In this document: positions 1 to 7,255 of the stretch, in pieces
Position numbering within the stretch: position 1 is the stretch's first letter
Layout: every line of letters begins with the position of its first letter
Source: MED-G82 sp964342675
GTDB taxonomy: Bacteria; Pseudomonadota; Gammaproteobacteria; Magnimaribacterales; D2472
Direction: 5' to 3'
NCBI GenBank assembly: GCA_964342675.1
Contig: CAYFFR010000031.1
Location: 1-17,268, forward strand
Length of the DNA: 17,268 nucleotides
Notes under the pieces: model-generated
What the model saw: only the letters and a program-made list of their open reading frames with translations
What the model was told of the DNA's origin: nothing
Databases searched by the model: none
Program-made: the position numbers and the translations under genes

Positions 1-61
<61 letters not shown>

Positions 62-73
62 TAGATGGGCGAA

Positions 74-102
74 ATTATAAAGTCTAATTTTTATTATTGA
101 AA
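74..102 (-). promoter_or_regulatory. Promoter of tRNA-Glu
   Basis: A perfect TATAAT lies on the minus strand at 79-74, with a weak -35 (TTTCAA, 102-97) at 17 bp spacing. Transcription would start near base 67, a few bases before the mature tRNA end at 61. The stretch after the -10 (TTTCGCCC) is GC-rich against a very AT-rich background, the discriminator type found in stable-RNA promoters under stringent control. The assignment rests on the -10 box and its position only. Confidence 0.6.
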
Positions 103-114
103 GATATTAGTCTA

Positions 115-840
115 CTATTTAATTTTTTTATTAACTGCCGTTAAGAAGCCTCTTAAAAAATTACCTTCCATCTTGTCAGGATATAGTCGTCTAAACATGC
201 GCTCGATTCTGGTGATGATCTGTTTTGGATTATTTTTATCTATCAATCCTAAATCAAACGAAGTACTACAGAAATGCTCTATTAAATTATCTAATTCTTT
301 TTGAGTGTACACAGGAAAGTCCTGCCATTCATATGCCATACCTTCAGATGCGTTCATAAAAAGCTCATAACACACGAGCTGGACACTCATCGCTAAGTTT
401 AATACCGGATAATCTTGATCTGTTGGAATAATCAAGTGTTCGTTGGCAAGCTGCAGCTCTTCATTGGAAAGACCGCTATCCTCTTTACCAAAAATAATTG
501 AAGTCTCAGTTCCTTCCAATGCTAGTGCATGCAGTTTAGCAGAACCGTCACGTACATTAACGATTGGCCAATCTATGCTTCGTTCTCTAGCCGATGTAGC
601 TAGAACGTACTTGCTCTCCCCTATTGCATCGGTGACTGAATCAAACAAATTAACCTGTTCTAAAATATCCTGCGCATTGCCTGCCAAGGCTTTTGCATCT
701 GCATGTGGGAACTTTTTAGGTCTAACTAAAGATAATCTATTTAAGCCCATATTCTTCATCGCTCTAGCGGTAGAACCAATATTGCCTGGATGTGATGTCT
801 CCACTAAAACAATATTAATAAACTGAGATGCCTGAATCAT
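115..840 (-). CDS. trmJ: tRNA (cytidine/uridine-2'-O-)-methyltransferase TrmJ
   Basis: TrmJ methylates the 2'-OH of nucleotide 32 in the anticodon loop of several tRNAs, using S-adenosylmethionine, in the cytoplasm. The 241-residue protein is close to the usual 245 or so. The three SPOUT (trefoil-knot) methyltransferase motifs are in order: SHPGNIGSTARAMKN (residues 16-30), IIFGKEDSGL (115-124) and LNLAMSVQL (147-155), followed by the helical C-terminal extension typical of TrmJ. The ATG at 840 is followed by a normal N-terminus. The gene is divergent from suhB with 36 bp between start codons, an arrangement also known in enterobacteria but looser there. There is no Shine-Dalgarno sequence and a -10-like GATAAT sits only 6 bases upstream of the ATG, so the mRNA may be leaderless. 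tRNA-Glu follows downstream. Confidence 0.95.
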   Translation of the reverse strand: MIQASQFINIVLVETSHPGNIGSTARAMKNMGLNRLSLVRPKKFPHADAKALAGNAQDILEQVNLFDSVTDAIGESKYVLATSARERSIDWPIVNVRDGSAKLHALALEGTETSIIFGKEDSGLSNEELQLANEHLIIPTDQDYPVLNLAMSVQLVCYELFMNASEGMAYEWQDFPVYTQKELDNLIEHFCSTSFDLGLIDKNNPKQIITRIERMFRRLYPDKMEGNFLRGFLTAVNKKIK

Positions 841-876
841 AGAGTTATTATCTTCATTTCCAGTACAATATGCGAC
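841..876. promoter_or_regulatory. Divergent trmJ/suhB control region (36 bp)
   Basis: Only 36 bp separate the two start codons. On the plus strand a TACAAT (864-869) ends 7 bases before the suhB ATG; on the minus strand a GATAAT (852-847) ends 6 bases before the trmJ ATG. If both are -10 boxes, transcription starts at or within a base or two of each ATG and both messages are leaderless. The -35 regions are poor for both. No Shine-Dalgarno sequence precedes either gene. The hexamers are seen directly; their use is inference. Confidence 0.5.
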
Positions 877-1677
877 ATGTCTAAACCAGCATTGTTAAAT
901 ATAGCCCTATTAGCTGCAAGAATTGGCGCCAAAGAAATAGAGTTTGGGGTCAAAAAAGTTAGCTCATTAGAAGTTCTAAAAAAAGGGCCTACCGATTATG
1001 TGACCGAAATGGATCGCAAAATTGAGTACATGGTGTTTGAAGAAATTAAAAAATATTACCCTGAACATAATTTTCTCGGTGAAGAGTTTGGTCATGAGAT
1101 TAATAATTCAAACGTTACATGGATCTTAGATCCTATAGACGGCACCACAAATTTTATTCATGGGTACCCGCAATACTGCATCTCTCTTGCCTGTAAAGTT
1201 GATGAACAAATCCATCATGGAGTGATCATTGATCCAAGTCGAAGAGAAGAATTCTCTGCTTCAAAAGGAAACGGTGCGCAACTAAACGGTGAACGCATGC
1301 GTTCTAGCAAACGCAAAAATTTAAAAGATGCTTTAATTGCTAATAGCTCTCATGATTCAACCGAACAACCTTATCAATTTCAAAACATTGCTACCTTTAG
1401 GTCTCTATACCAACATAGCTTAACCATTAGAAGGTCTGGTTGTGCCGCACTAGATTTGGCTTATGTTGGAGCTGGGAGATTAGATGGTTTTTGGGGTAAC
1501 GGACTTGGTATTTGGGATGTTGCAGCTGGCCTATTGATTGCAGAAGAAGCAGGAGCTCTGGTTAGTGACTTTAGTGGAAATCCCGATTGTTTAGGCGGTG
1601 ATCATTTTATTTGTGCAGCAACAAAATGCTTTAAGCCTATGCTTACGAGCATTAAAGAAAATTTTAAGCCTGATTAA
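877..1677 (+). CDS. suhB: Inositol-1-monophosphatase family protein SuhB
   Basis: SuhB belongs to the Mg2+-dependent, Li+-sensitive inositol monophosphatase family, which hydrolyses inositol 1-phosphate and related sugar phosphates. In E. coli it also joins the Nus antitermination complex on rRNA operons and aids ribosome maturation, and its place next to tRNA and RNA-modification genes fits that role. The metal-site motifs are intact: GEE (residues 68-70), DPIDGTTNF (85-93) and WDVAAG (213-218), supplying the acidic residues E69, D85, D88 and D214. The length (266 aa) matches E. coli SuhB (267). The ATG at 877 gives a standard N-terminus; no Shine-Dalgarno is visible, and a TACAAT 7 bases upstream suggests leaderless transcription. 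The 3' end overlaps the convergent secF by 4 bp. Confidence 0.93.
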   Translation: MSKPALLNIALLAARIGAKEIEFGVKKVSSLEVLKKGPTDYVTEMDRKIEYMVFEEIKKYYPEHNFLGEEFGHEINNSNVTWILDPIDGTTNFIHGYPQYCISLACKVDEQIHHGVIIDPSRREEFSASKGNGAQLNGERMRSSKRKNLKDALIANSSHDSTEQPYQFQNIATFRSLYQHSLTIRRSGCAALDLAYVGAGRLDGFWGNGLGIWDVAAGLLIAEEAGALVSDFSGNPDCLGGDHFICAATKCFKPMLTSIKENFKPD

Positions 1678-2606
1678 GGCATATCATCAAATTCAGCACC
1701 CTCAGGTTCTGGAAGAGCCATATCTTCTTGATCAATGCCAAAGACGATCAGCATATTGGCAACAACATAAATGGACGAATAGGTACCTACTATGACTCCA
1801 ATAATCAAAGCTGAAGAAAATCCACGAATAATTTCTCCGCCTAGGAAAAACAAAGCAAACAAGACCAATAATGTGGTGAAAGAAGTTATCAAAGTTCTAG
1901 AAAGCATTTGATTAATAGATAAATCAACCACTTCTTCAGACTGCAGGCCCCTTTCTTGTCTAAAATTTTCTCTGATCCTGTCTGAGACGACAATCGTATC
2001 ATTCAGTGAATAACCAATCACAGCCAACAATGCTGCTAAGACTGTTAGATCAAAATCCCATGCGAGCAATGAAAAGATACCTAAGATGAATACCACATCG
2101 TGCGCTAAGGCAATAACTGCTCCTAATGCAAACTTATATTGGAATCTAAAAGCCACATAAAGCAAAATCATTCCCAAAGCTATTAGCATACCAAAACCAC
2201 CCTCATCTCTTAACTCATCACCAATTTGAGCACCCACAACATCAATACTTTTAAGCTCAAGGTTGGTGTTATTTTCAGCAAGAGCTGCGAAAACTCTCGT
2301 GCCATTATTGCTCTCTGATGAGTTGCTTTCTTGACCTTCATCAGTAGCAATCTTTATTTGGACTTCTGTATCCGAGCCAAAATTAATAACCTGAAAATCT
2401 TCAAAGCCTTTGCTATCTAATAAGTTACGTATGGATGATAAGTCTGCCTTGTCTTCATATGAAACTACAACTTGAGTACCGCCACTAAAATCTAAACCTA
2501 AACTCAGGCCTCTTAAGCTCAAAGAAATAATAGAGATAAGGAATATAGACATAGATAATGCTGCAGCAACCTTTCTATATTTCATAAAAGGAATATTAAA
2601 TCTCAT
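1674..2606 (-). CDS. secF: Protein translocase subunit SecF
   Basis: SecF is an inner-membrane partner of SecD; together they use the proton gradient to help pull secreted proteins through SecYEG. The 310-residue protein (E. coli 323) has a first membrane segment at about 14-32, the conserved GLDFSGGT motif (37-44), a periplasmic domain to about 130, then five membrane segments including IGYSLNDTIVVSDRIREN (197-214), the RND-like segment of the family. The periplasmic domain has a low-complexity Ser/Asn/Glu stretch (about 90-103), and the tail is acidic. Its ATG overlaps the secD stop by one base (TGATG), so translation is probably coupled. Its stop shares a TTAA with the suhB stop on the other strand. 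Confidence 0.96.
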   Translation of the reverse strand: MRFNIPFMKYRKVAAALSMSIFLISIISLSLRGLSLGLDFSGGTQVVVSYEDKADLSSIRNLLDSKGFEDFQVINFGSDTEVQIKIATDEGQESNSSESNNGTRVFAALAENNTNLELKSIDVVGAQIGDELRDEGGFGMLIALGMILLYVAFRFQYKFALGAVIALAHDVVFILGIFSLLAWDFDLTVLAALLAVIGYSLNDTIVVSDRIRENFRQERGLQSEEVVDLSINQMLSRTLITSFTTLLVLFALFFLGGEIIRGFSSALIIGVIVGTYSSIYVVANMLIVFGIDQEDMALPEPEGAEFDDMP

Positions 2607-4459
2607 CAGACTCTTAACCTCGTAAGATTTCTATTACCGTACATCAAGTTGACAATGCCTCGTGTTACCAATATAGCCGTAAACATCGAAGTAATAATTC
2701 CAATAGACAATGTAACAGCAAAACCTTTAATAGGGCCTGTGCCTATTGCATACAGTACTAATGCGGCAATTAATGTAGTTACATTTGCATCAAAAATGGT
2801 TACAAATGCTCTAGAAAAACCTTGTTTGATTGCATCTTGTGGTGGAGACCCATTCGTAAGCTCTTCTTTGATTCTTGAAAAAATTAGTACGTTTGCATCT
2901 ACAGCCATACCAACAGTCAAGACAATACCGGCCATACCTGGAAGAGTTAAAGTTGCCCCTAATAAAGACATAAAACCAGTAATTAATACAATATTAGAAA
3001 ATAAAGCAACATTAGCTGCCAAGCCAAACCATCGATAATAAATCAGCATAAACAACACCACTGCTAAAAAGCCTATGATGATTGATCTAACACCTAATTG
3101 AATATTCTCTTTCCCAAGACTCGGGCCAATGGTTCTTTCTTCAACGAATTTCATTGGTGCAGCCAGTGCGCCTGATCTAATCAATAAAGCCAGTTCTTCT
3201 GCAACACGGATATTACCTAAACCGGTAATCCGAAAACTCGTACCAAGAACATCATTAACAGTTGCTAAACTAATAATTTTCTTATCTTCAAATGTGGTTT
3301 GGGAAATTACCTCCTCTCCAGCCTCATTAATAACAATCTCTGATTTAGTTTTTTGCTCAACCAATAACACACCCAGTCTCCTGCCTACATTTCCATTAGT
3401 GGCCTTTGACATTGCTCTACCACCTTCCATATTTAATGTAATAGGAACTTCTGGTCCGTTAGTCTGTTGATCGAAGCCTGATCTTGCAGCGATAACATCT
3501 TTACCAGTAATAATAATATTTCTTTCTAATTCAGCTGTTAAATTTTCAGACTCTAAAAAACTAAAAGTTTCTTTTCTTAATCTAGAGCTATTAGGTCTAG
3601 CTTCCATACGAAACTCTAAACCACCTGTCTTACCAATAATCTTTTTAGCAGCCGTGGTGTCTTGAACGCCTGGTAACTCAACAACTATCCTATTGCCACC
3701 CTCTCGTTGGACGATAGGTTCAGAAACACCAATCTCATTGACTCTTTTATTTAAAATAATTCTATTCTGGCTTATTGCATTCTCTTTTATTTCGTCAATA
3801 AAGGCATCTGAATAGCTGACCTTAATAGTTAACTGAGAACTTATGGGGCTGATAACATAATTACCCACTTCATTCCTCTGATTGATTAACTTCAAGGCGT
3901 TTTCATAGGTAATGTTGTCTTCAAAAACAAAAGTTAATGAGTTGGCATCACTGATTGATTGTGTGTAAAGAATATTAGACTCTCTTAAATCTTTCCTTAA
4001 AGAATTGAGGTCATTATCTAATCTTGCTGACAGAGCATGATCAATATCGACTTCTAATAAAAACCTTAGTCCGCCTGATAGGTCTAGACCCAGCTTAAGT
4101 GGTCCCGCACCTATGTCTTTAAGCCATTGAGGAGTCGATGGTTCCAGATTAAGAGCCACAATAGCATCATCCAATAACAGTTTTTGTATGCTTGTTTTAG
4201 CAGCAAGTTGGTCATCTAAAGATTCTAAATTAACCATTAAATTATTGCCTTCAAGCTTAATGTTTAAAGGCTCAATTTCTGATCTCTCTAAGGCCGTTAT
4301 AACTTTCTTCTTTAATGGTTCATCAGCAGACTTTCCACTATCAGCGTAAGCAACCTGAATGGATGGCATGGCAGGATAAAGGTTGGGTAAAGAATACAAA
4401 GTCCCTAATGCTAATACTGACAGAATCAATAAATATGTTGAAAAAGAGAACCTATTCAC
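2606..4459 (-). CDS. secD: Protein translocase subunit SecD
   Basis: SecD is the large proton-driven Sec accessory subunit of the inner membrane. The 617-residue length matches E. coli (615). One membrane segment (about 8-28) is followed by a large periplasmic domain containing GLDLSGG (124-130), then a C-terminal bundle of five membrane segments with GMAVDANVLIFSRIKEEL (517-534), whose Asp521 corresponds to the conserved Asp implicated in proton transfer. Translation starts at GTG (4459), five bases after the yajC stop, with no Shine-Dalgarno sequence, which suggests translational coupling to yajC. It is the fourth gene of queA-tgt-yajC-secD-secF, a classic proteobacterial arrangement. Confidence 0.97.
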   Translation of the reverse strand: MNRFSFSTYLLILSVLALGTLYSLPNLYPAMPSIQVAYADSGKSADEPLKKKVITALERSEIEPLNIKLEGNNLMVNLESLDDQLAAKTSIQKLLLDDAIVALNLEPSTPQWLKDIGAGPLKLGLDLSGGLRFLLEVDIDHALSARLDNDLNSLRKDLRESNILYTQSISDANSLTFVFEDNITYENALKLINQRNEVGNYVISPISSQLTIKVSYSDAFIDEIKENAISQNRIILNKRVNEIGVSEPIVQREGGNRIVVELPGVQDTTAAKKIIGKTGGLEFRMEARPNSSRLRKETFSFLESENLTAELERNIIITGKDVIAARSGFDQQTNGPEVPITLNMEGGRAMSKATNGNVGRRLGVLLVEQKTKSEIVINEAGEEVISQTTFEDKKIISLATVNDVLGTSFRITGLGNIRVAEELALLIRSGALAAPMKFVEERTIGPSLGKENIQLGVRSIIIGFLAVVLFMLIYYRWFGLAANVALFSNIVLITGFMSLLGATLTLPGMAGIVLTVGMAVDANVLIFSRIKEELTNGSPPQDAIKQGFSRAFVTIFDANVTTLIAALVLYAIGTGPIKGFAVTLSIGIITSMFTAILVTRGIVNLMYGNRNLTRLRV

Positions 4460-4464
4460 AGAAT

Positions 4465-4812
4465 TTACTTATTAATTGAATCTATAGTGCCCTTGGGTAA
4501 GGTTCCAGAAATTGCGGTTTTCTGAAGTTTAAAGGTAATATTTTCACTCACCTCAATTGAAACGTAGTCTCCCTTAATATCCTTAATTCTACCAATGATA
4601 CCGCTTGCTGCGACCACCTCATCACCTTTTTCGAGAGATGAGATCATTTGTTGAAGAGCCTTAGCTCTTTTTTGTTGGGGTCTGATCATCAAAAAATAAA
4701 GGATGACAAAAAATCCAACAAATATTAATAAAGAAGGCCAAGCAGAAGGTTCAGCTGTTGTTGCTGTATTGCCTATTGGTTGTGCGCCTGGATTTGGTGT
4801 GTCAGCCTGCAT
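4465..4812 (-). CDS. yajC: Sec translocon accessory subunit YajC
   Basis: YajC is a small single-span inner-membrane protein that associates with SecDF. The 115-residue protein (E. coli 110) has a polar Pro/Thr/Ala-rich N-terminus, one hydrophobic segment (about 28-43) ending in the hallmark MIRPQQKRAK, and a soluble C-terminal domain with the typical GDEVVAASGIIGRI stretch. The start at 4812 is preceded by one of the strongest ribosome-binding sites in the window (GAGGAGA), which overlaps the tgt stop codon. That leads to efficient, probably coupled translation after tgt. Confidence 0.95.
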   Translation of the reverse strand: MQADTPNPGAQPIGNTATTAEPSAWPSLLIFVGFFVILYFLMIRPQQKRAKALQQMISSLEKGDEVVAASGIIGRIKDIKGDYVSIEVSENITFKLQKTAISGTLPKGTIDSINK

Positions 4813-4817
4813 ATATT

Positions 4818-4824
4818 TCTCCTC
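4818..4824 (-). promoter_or_regulatory. Strong ribosome-binding site of yajC
   Basis: The minus strand reads GAGGAGA (4824-4818), ending 5 bases before the yajC ATG. Its first bases are also the last two bases of the tgt stop codon TGA. It stands out because most genes in this window have no recognisable Shine-Dalgarno sequence. Confidence 0.8.
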
Positions 4825-5938
4825 AAGATAAGTATGATGGGACAGATTTTTGCCGCTTATTATAAAATTCTTTTACAAAGTTAGCGAATGATTTTTCTTT
4901 TATTGCATTTCTGATATCTAACATAAGTTGTTGATAATAATAAATGTTGTGGAAACTACTAAGAATGGAGCCCAACATTTCTTTGGTTTTATCTAAATGA
5001 TGTAAATAAGATCTAGAATATTGTTTACAAACTTTACAACCACAATCTGGATCTATCGGAAGTTCAGAATCCTTATTAGAGGCATTTCTAATATTTATTT
5101 CTCCAAAGGAGGTTATCAATTGTCCATTCCGGGCGTTGCGTGTAGGTAACACGCAATCAAACATATCAATGCCAAAGTAGATAGATTCAACTATATCCTC
5201 TGGCTTCCCCACACCCATCAAGTATCGAGGTATATCTTCTGGTAAAGCAGGAGCTAATGATTGAAGAATCTTAATGCGCTCTGCTTGTGGTTCCCCAACA
5301 CTCAAACCACCGATTGCAATACCATCAAAGCCAATATCTGTTAACTTATTTAATGATTCTAGTCTTAGATCTTCAAACATTCCTCCTTGGATAATGCCAA
5401 ATAAAGCACTCTTAGATTTGTGAGCATCTTTGGATCGTTGAGCCCAACGCATGGATAGGTCCATTGATGTTTTCGCTTCATTATGGGTAGCGGGATATTT
5501 AGTGCAATCATCGAATACCATCACCACATCTGAACCAAGATTTTCCTGAATTTGAATTGATAGTTCAGGCGTTAGGTTGATATGTGCGCCATCATAAGGT
5601 GACTTGAAATTGACACCATCTTCGGAAATTTCTGCCAAATCACCCAGACTCCATACCTGAAATCCACCAGAGTCTGTCAGTATTGGTTTTGGCCAATTAA
5701 TAAATGAATGTAGCCCGCCCAACTGTTTAATGATCTGATCTCCAGGGCGCAACATTAAATGAAAAGTATTCCCTAATATAATCTCTGAATTGGTTGCCAG
5801 AATATTTTCAATTTCAAGTCCTTTAACGGTACCATTAGTTCCAACCGGCATAAAGACAGGTGTTTGTACCTGACCTCTTGAAAATGACAACGAGCCTTTT
5901 CTAGCAAATCCTTCCGTGGTTTCTAAATCAAATTCCAT
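4823..5938 (-). CDS. tgt: Queuine/preQ1 tRNA-guanine transglycosylase Tgt
   Basis: Tgt swaps guanine 34 in the GUN anticodons of Asp, Asn, His and Tyr tRNAs for preQ1, the first tRNA-bound step of queuosine synthesis. All key residues are visible: general acid/base Asp89 in LTDSGGFQVW, nucleophile Asp261 in FDCVLPTRNARNG, and the zinc ligands Cys299, Cys301, Cys304 and His330. The start is set at the ATG at 5938, giving MEFDLETTEG and 371 residues (E. coli MKFELDTTDG, 375). An upstream ATG at 5959 would add seven unconserved residues lying inside queA. The chosen start still overlaps the end of queA by 11 bp, so the two are probably translationally coupled. The adjacent QueA acts on the product of Tgt. 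Confidence 0.96.
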   Translation of the reverse strand: MEFDLETTEGFARKGSLSFSRGQVQTPVFMPVGTNGTVKGLEIENILATNSEIILGNTFHLMLRPGDQIIKQLGGLHSFINWPKPILTDSGGFQVWSLGDLAEISEDGVNFKSPYDGAHINLTPELSIQIQENLGSDVVMVFDDCTKYPATHNEAKTSMDLSMRWAQRSKDAHKSKSALFGIIQGGMFEDLRLESLNKLTDIGFDGIAIGGLSVGEPQAERIKILQSLAPALPEDIPRYLMGVGKPEDIVESIYFGIDMFDCVLPTRNARNGQLITSFGEINIRNASNKDSELPIDPDCGCKVCKQYSRSYLHHLDKTKEMLGSILSSFHNIYYYQQLMLDIRNAIKEKSFANFVKEFYNKRQKSVPSYLS

Positions 5939-6956
5939 GTCTTTTAAGTAGCATAGCATCGCCGTAAGATAAAAATCTGTATTTTTGATTGATGGCTTCT
6001 TGATAAATATCTTTCATCTTATCCATCCCAATAAATGCGGCAACAAGCATGAGCAAAGAGGATTTTGGTAAGTGGAAGTTAGTAATCATGTGATCAACCA
6101 CTTTAAACTGATAACCCGGATAAATAAATAAAGAAGTTTCACCTTTAAAGGCTAAAGGCTCATCCTGGAAAGCTGTTTCAATGGCTCTAACTGATGTTGT
6201 GCCCACGGCAATAATTTTACCTTTGGTTCCTTTAACTCTTTTGACCTGATTGATCAATTCTGAATCAACCTCAATCAACTCTTTATGAATTACATGATCT
6301 TCAATATTATCTGTTTTTACTGGTTGAAAAGTCCCTGCACCAACATGTAAATTTACATAACCAAACTCTACACCCTTGTCCTCAAGGGAATTGAGCAGTT
6401 CCTGATCAAAGTGCATGCCAGCGGTAGGCGCAGCAACAGATTCTTTTTTATCAGGATCAGCATAGATGGTCTCATACCTCTCTTCATCTAGCTTTTCTGC
6501 TGCTCTATTCATATAGGGCGGTAACGGGATTTGACCATATTGCTCAAATAAAGATTTTGGGTCATCAGTCCAATCTAAGATAAAGAAATTATCTTGCCGA
6601 CCTTTAACAGTGGCCATAAATCTTTTGCCTTGGAACGTAAAAACAAGTTCCGCCCCTTCTTTGGGAGTCCTAGCTGACCTAATTTGAGTTAAAGTTTGAA
6701 GATCGGATAAAAACCTTTCCAACAGAAGTTCTATTTTTCCACCAGTAATTTTCTCTCCATATAATCGAGCTGGAATAACAGAGGTTTTATTTAATATTAA
6801 AAGATCTCCCTTATTGAAATGATTTCCAATATCTTTAAAAATTTCATGTTGAATTGACTCTATTGCAACCAGCAATCTTGAATCAGTTCTTTTTTCTGCA
6901 GGGTATTGAGCAATAAGATGCTCAGGAAGATTATAGTTAAATTTATCTGTTTTCAT
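5928..6956 (-). CDS. queA: S-adenosylmethionine:tRNA ribosyltransferase-isomerase QueA
   Basis: QueA moves and rearranges the ribosyl group of S-adenosylmethionine onto 7-aminomethyl-7-deazaguanine in tRNA, forming epoxyqueuosine, the step after Tgt. Family signatures are intact: APTAGMHFD (176-184), HVGAGTFQPV (204-213), VGTTSVRAIE (251-260) and TNFHLPKSSLLMLVAAF near 293-309. Its 342 residues compare with 356 in E. coli. It is the first gene of the minus-strand queA-tgt-yajC-secD-secF run. The ATG at 6956 follows a leader of about 33 bases from a TATAAT-type promoter; the leader has no convincing Shine-Dalgarno sequence. It is divergent from tRNA-Leu. Confidence 0.97.
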   Translation of the reverse strand: MKTDKFNYNLPEHLIAQYPAEKRTDSRLLVAIESIQHEIFKDIGNHFNKGDLLILNKTSVIPARLYGEKITGGKIELLLERFLSDLQTLTQIRSARTPKEGAELVFTFQGKRFMATVKGRQDNFFILDWTDDPKSLFEQYGQIPLPPYMNRAAEKLDEERYETIYADPDKKESVAAPTAGMHFDQELLNSLEDKGVEFGYVNLHVGAGTFQPVKTDNIEDHVIHKELIEVDSELINQVKRVKGTKGKIIAVGTTSVRAIETAFQDEPLAFKGETSLFIYPGYQFKVVDHMITNFHLPKSSLLMLVAAFIGMDKMKDIYQEAINQKYRFLSYGDAMLLKRHGI

Positions 6957-6995
6957 GCAAGCTGGTCATTTTGATATATTATGAAGTCAACGTAA

Positions 6996-7001
6996 ATTAT
7001 A
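6996..7001 (-). promoter_or_regulatory. -10 box of the queA-tgt-yajC-secDF operon
   Basis: A perfect TATAAT reads on the minus strand at 7001-6996, in a strongly AT-rich stretch, with transcription expected to start near 6989, about 33 bases before queA. No good -35 lies at 16-18 bp spacing. A TTGACT (6990-6985) lies downstream of it and has no -10 at proper spacing, so it is not used in this model. Confidence 0.5.
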
Positions 7002-7045
7002 AAATTTAATTTTCTATTTTTTTGAGGTCGTAAGTATTTTTCTAC

Positions 7046-7075
7046 TTTATTAAAGATGTTTATCTCAGCTACAAT
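7046..7075 (+). promoter_or_regulatory. Promoter of tRNA-Leu (possibly also proBA)
   Basis: A TACAAT (7070-7075) is followed by TACCGGCGAG, a GC-rich discriminator like those of stringently controlled stable-RNA promoters, and by the tRNA at 7085. The -35 is weak (TTTATT or TTATTA near 7046-7052). Two T-runs upstream (7017-7023 and 7037-7041), about two helical turns apart, could act as an UP element. Assignment rests on the -10 and its distance. Confidence 0.6.
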
Positions 7076-7084
7076 TACCGGCGA

Positions 7085-7169
7085 GCCCCATTGGCGGAAT
7101 TGGTAGACGCGCGCGACTCAAAATCGCGTTCCTTCGGGAGTATCTGTTCGACTCAGATATGGGGCACCA
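7085..7169 (+). tRNA. tRNA-Leu (anticodon CAA)
   Basis: A complete 85-base class II tRNA. The acceptor strands GCCCCAT and ATGGGGC pair perfectly, followed by A and an encoded CCA. The D loop contains GGCGGAATTGG; the anticodon stem CGCGA/TCGCG closes the loop CTCAAAA with anticodon CAA at 7119-7121, reading UUG. The long variable arm (GTTCCTTCGGGAGT region) is the leucine/serine hallmark, and the T arm has GTTCGACTC. It is divergent from queA and lies 86 bp upstream of proB on the same strand. Confidence 0.97.
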
Positions 7170-7223
7170 TGCAAACTATTTTGAATAAATAATTAATGCC
7201 CTTAGAATGTGATGCAAAATATT
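7169..7223 (+). repeat. Imperfect 12-bp direct repeat after tRNA-Leu
   Basis: ATGCAAACTATT (7169-7180) and ATGCAAAATATT (7212-7223) match at 11 of 12 positions, 43 bp apart, in the spacer between tRNA-Leu and proB. The first copy starts on the last base of the tRNA's CCA. The rest of this spacer shows no hairpin terminator, no convincing promoter and no open frame. In AT-rich DNA the repeat may be chance; an operator is possible. Confidence 0.3.
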
Positions 7224-7255
7224 GCTGATTGTAACTAAACTTTGACTTTGTAATT

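Noticed and set aside
2649..3470. Open frames antisense to secD
   Set aside because: They have no recognisable domains and mirror the codon pattern of secD, whose protein is conserved end to end; the same applies to other antisense frames such as those opposite trmJ, adk and lepA.
5939..5959. Upstream ATG of tgt (seven extra residues)
   Set aside because: The extra residues lie within queA and are not part of the family's conserved N-terminus, which begins at ATG 5938.
7017..7023. Run of seven T as a terminator for either divergent unit
   Set aside because: No GC-rich stem lies next to it on either strand; an UP-element role for tRNA-Leu is more plausible.
7150..7169. tRNA-Leu 3' end as an attachment site of an integrated element
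   Set aside because: I found no second copy of the tRNA 3' end downstream and no integrase; the flanking genes are housekeeping.
7242..7247. TTGACT as the -35 of a proB promoter
   Set aside because: A -10 at proper spacing would lie inside the proB coding region, after the ATG.
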